64,000 nucleotides of DNA from the NCBI RefSeq assembly GCF_007665395.1, contig NZ_VDND01000007.1, forward strand, positions 1-64,000. Reading direction: 5' to 3'. The notes under the pieces are model-generated. The model was not told the origin of the DNA, did not search any database, and was given only the letters and a program-made list of their open reading frames with translations. This DNA comes from Pseudomonas oryzihabitans. Lineage in GTDB: Bacteria > Pseudomonadota > Gammaproteobacteria > Pseudomonadales > Pseudomonadaceae. A program made the translations under genes and the position numbers. Each line of letters starts with the position of its first letter. The stretch's first letter is position 1. Below, piece by piece: positions 61,909 to 64,000 of this stretch.

Positions 61909-62652
61909 ATGAGTCTGCAAGGTAAGGTCGCCCTGGTCACGGGCGCCACGCGTGGCATCGGTCAAGCCATCGCCCTGGAACTGGGTCGGCTGGGCGCCAC
62001 CGTGATCGGCACCGCGACCAGCGAGGCGGGCGCCCAGCGCATCGCCGAGTCGCTCAAGGCCAACGGTATCGAAGGCACCGGCCTGGTGCTCAACGTCTCC
62101 GACAACGCCTCCGTCGCGGCCGCCCTCGAGCAGGTCCAGACCCAGTTCGGCGCCCCGTCGATCCTGGTCAACAACGCCGGCATCACCCGCGACAACCTGA
62201 TGCTGCGGATGAAGGACGAGGAGTGGTTCGACGTGATCGATACCAACCTCAACAGCCTGTTCCGCCTGTCCAAGGCCGTGCTCAAGGGCATGACCAAGGG
62301 CCGCTGGGGTCGCATCGTCAGCATCGGCTCGGTGGTCGGTGCCATGGGCAACGCCGGCCAGGCCAACTACGCCGCGGCCAAGGCCGGTCTCGAGGGCTTC
62401 ACCCGGGCGCTGGCCCGCGAGGTGGGTTCGCGCAACATCACCGTCAACGCGGTCGCCCCCGGCTTCATCGATACCGACATGACCCGCGAACTGCCGGAAG
62501 CCCAGCGCACCGCGCTGCTGACCCAGATCCCGGCGGGCCGCCTCGGCCAGGCCGACGAAATCGCCAAGGTGGTGGGTTTCCTGGCGGGCGAGGGCGCGGC
62601 CTATGTGACCGGCGCCACGATCCCCGTGAACGGCGGAATGTACATGAGCTGA
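61909..62652 (+). CDS. fabG: 3-oxoacyl-ACP reductase
   Basis: A 247-residue short-chain dehydrogenase, the NADPH-dependent first reduction of fatty acid elongation. TGATRGIG (11-18) binds the cofactor; the catalytic Ser141, Tyr154 and Lys158 lie in SIGSVVGAMGNAGQANYAAAK; VNNAG is at 87-91. GAGGAA precedes the ATG at the usual distance. The length is the same as in P. aeruginosa FabG. Confidence 0.97.
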   Translation: MSLQGKVALVTGATRGIGQAIALELGRLGATVIGTATSEAGAQRIAESLKANGIEGTGLVLNVSDNASVAAALEQVQTQFGAPSILVNNAGITRDNLMLRMKDEEWFDVIDTNLNSLFRLSKAVLKGMTKGRWGRIVSIGSVVGAMGNAGQANYAAAKAGLEGFTRALAREVGSRNITVNAVAPGFIDTDMTRELPEAQRTALLTQIPAGRLGQADEIAKVVGFLAGEGAAYVTGATIPVNGGMYMS

Positions 62653-62664
62653 CCGGCGTTACCC

Positions 62665-62717
62665 CGCGCGGCTATTGCGCTAAGCTGGTAAACTGTCGGA
62701 CCAGCAATGGCCGCGCG
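62665..62717 (+). terminator. long-arm hairpin between fabG and acpP
   Basis: CGCGCGGCTATTGC (62665-62678) and GCAATGGCCGCGCG (62704-62717) pair over 14 bases with one T-G pair around a 25-base loop. It lies between fabG and the acpP promoter. With only TCTT after it, it may be a weak terminator or attenuator that isolates acpP. Confidence 0.6.
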
Positions 62718-62739
62718 TACGTCTTAATGTCGCGTCAGC

Positions 62740-62767
62740 TTGAAATACGGAAATCCCTTTCTATACA
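62740..62767 (+). promoter_or_regulatory. acpP promoter
   Basis: TTGAAA, a 16-base spacer and TATACA end 51 bases before the acpP ATG. It would give acpP its own strong transcript apart from fabD-fabG, as expected for one of the most abundant proteins. Confidence 0.8.
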
Positions 62768-62818
62768 CTTACGCGCAATCCGTTGTGCGGATTTTTCCTT
62801 TAGGAGTGAGAACACGGT

Positions 62819-63055
62819 ATGAGCACCATCGAAGAACGCGTTAAGAAGATCGTCGCTGAGCAGCTCGGCGTGAAGGAAGAGGAAGTTACCAACAGCGCTT
62901 CCTTCGTCGAGGATCTGGGCGCCGACTCCCTTGACACCGTCGAACTGGTGATGGCTCTGGAAGAGGAATTCGAGACCGAAATCCCGGACGAGCAGGCTGA
63001 GAAGATCACCACCGTCCAGGAAGCTATCGACTACATCGTTGCTCACCAGCAATAA
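62819..63055 (+). CDS. acpP: acyl carrier protein
   Basis: A 78-residue acidic acyl carrier protein. Ser37 in [18 protein letters not shown] receives the phosphopantetheine arm. AGGAG lies 10 bases before the ATG. It has its own promoter and terminator inside the fab cluster. Confidence 0.98.
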   Translation: MSTIEERVKKIVAEQLGVKEEEVTNSASFVEDLGADSLDTVELVMALEEEFETEIPDEQAEKITTVQEAIDYIVAHQQ

Positions 63056-63077
63056 GTAGCCGCTCGTTTCGGACATC

Positions 63078-63111
63078 AAAAGCCGCACGTCCTGCAGGGC
63101 GTGCGGCTTTT
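63078..63111 (+). terminator. Rho-independent terminator after acpP
   Basis: A 12-base stem (AAAAGCCGCACG with CGTGCGGCTTTT) around a 10-base loop, followed by CTTT. It starts 23 bases after the acpP stop codon. Confidence 0.9.
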
Positions 63112-63193
63112 CTTTAGGTCCAGGGTCTAGCTCGTTGAAATCGGCTTTTTCTAGGTGGGGTGGCCGCCCCGGAAGGACAAGAGGAGTTGGGTG

Positions 63194-64000
63194 TGTCGCG
63201 TAGACGTGTCGTGATCACGGGTATGGGCATGGTATCGCCGCTTGGCGCCGATGTCGCGAGCAGCTGGGAAGGCATCCTGGCCGGTCGCAGCGGTATCGCG
63301 CCGATCGAGCATATGGACGTCTCTGCCTTCAGCACGCGGATCGGCGGATCGGTCAAGGGATTCGACGTGGAGCAGTACCTGTCCGCGAAGGAAGCCCGCA
63401 AGCTGGATCTGTTCATCCAATACGGTCTCGCTGCCAGCTTCCAGGCCATGCGCGACAGCGGCATCGAAGTCAACGATGGCAACCGCGAGCGGATGGGTGT
63501 CGCCATGGGTTCCGGCATCGGTGGCCTGACCAACATCGAGGCCAATTGCCAGTCGCTGCACGAGCAGGGCCCGCGCCGTATCTCCCCCTTTTTCGTACCG
63601 GGCTCCATCATCAACATGGTGTCCGGCTTCCTGTCGATCCACCTGGGTCTGCAGGGTCCCAACTATGCCATCGCCACCGCCTGTACCACGGCGACGCACT
63701 GCATCGGCATGGCCGCGCGCAACATCGCCTACGATGAGGCCGATGTCATGGTCGCCGGTGGTGCGGAGATGGCGACCTCGGGTCTGGGCCTGGGTGGCTT
63801 CGGTGCCGCCCGCGCCCTGTCGACCCGCAATGACGATCCGACCCGTGCCAGCCGACCCTGGGATCGCGACCGCGACGGCTTCGTGCTGTCCGATGGTGCC
63901 GGCGCCCTGGTCCTCGAGGAATACGAGCACGCCAAGGCACGGGGCGCGCGCATCTATGCCGAGCTGATCGGCTTCGGCATGAGCGCGGACGCCTTCCACA
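63194..64000 (+). CDS. fabF: beta-ketoacyl-ACP synthase II (cut by window end)
   Basis: The first 269 residues of FabF, which extends fatty acids by condensing malonyl-ACP. The active Cys164 is in [11 protein letters not shown], and [22 protein letters not shown] and [13 protein letters not shown] are family marks. The GTG at 63194 is chosen since GAGGAG lies 7 bases upstream; the TTG at 63188 is too close to it. The frame is open to the end of the window, so the C-terminal third, with the two His residues, is missing only because of the cut. Confidence 0.95.

Overview
The window looks like one piece of a Pseudomonas chromosome. It is GC-rich, and it carries the pseudomonad order rne | rluC-HAD-sppA, maf, yceD-rpmF-plsX-fabD-fabG-acpP-fabF, together with rplM-rpsI and csdA-sufE-dapD. 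Everything here was read by eye from the sequence. Family names come from motif recognition, no database search was possible, and the species cannot be fixed.

Layout. (1) About 1-4700 is an AT-richer accessory stretch: a GIY-YIG nuclease-like gene with a damaged or non-canonical start, an HNH protein, an AAA-type ATPase, long stretches without genes, and a decayed EAL-domain gene. (2) 4.8-16.8 kb is metabolic and resistance cargo: a DJ-1/PfpI protein, an RTX-like exoprotein, arsR-acr3-arsC, a LysR/acetyltransferase divergon with an MFS exporter, and a five-gene minus-strand operon (TIM-barrel isomerase, 2-oxoglutarate/Fe(II)-type dioxygenase, solute-binding protein, fused ABC permease-ATPase, class II aldolase-like protein) whose substrate is unknown. 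(3) 17-26 kb holds a BdlA-like chemoreceptor, mntR/mntH with a perfect palindromic operator, a membrane protein, a TetR/MFS divergon with a large dyad, a NUC1-type nuclease and an OprD-type porin. (4) 26-31.7 kb has a cluster of dispersed palindromic repeats followed by a 1710-residue DUF4011-helicase-Vsr-like protein that resembles known single-gene anti-phage helicase-nucleases. (5) 31.9-41 kb has a metal/redox two-component system divergent from a DUF5666 / cytochrome b / molybdopterin oxidoreductase operon, a dehydrogenase, an AraC regulator, a LysE exporter and a bacteriophytochrome. (6) 41-64 kb is mostly core: tadA, sufE-csdA, dapD, yffB-like, yhcB, trpS, zapE, nfi, rplM-rpsI, rne, rluC, sppA, maf, and the fatty-acid/phospholipid cluster, cut off inside fabF.

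The most unusual material is the nuclease/ATPase island at the left edge, the DUF4011 helicase-nuclease, the isomerase-dioxygenase-transporter operon, a 111-bp tandem array of nested palindromes after rpsI, a pair of 120-bp hairpin repeats 13 kb apart, and translation-start oddities: plsX has no canonical start codon before its first conserved strand, and yceD and rluC appear leaderless.
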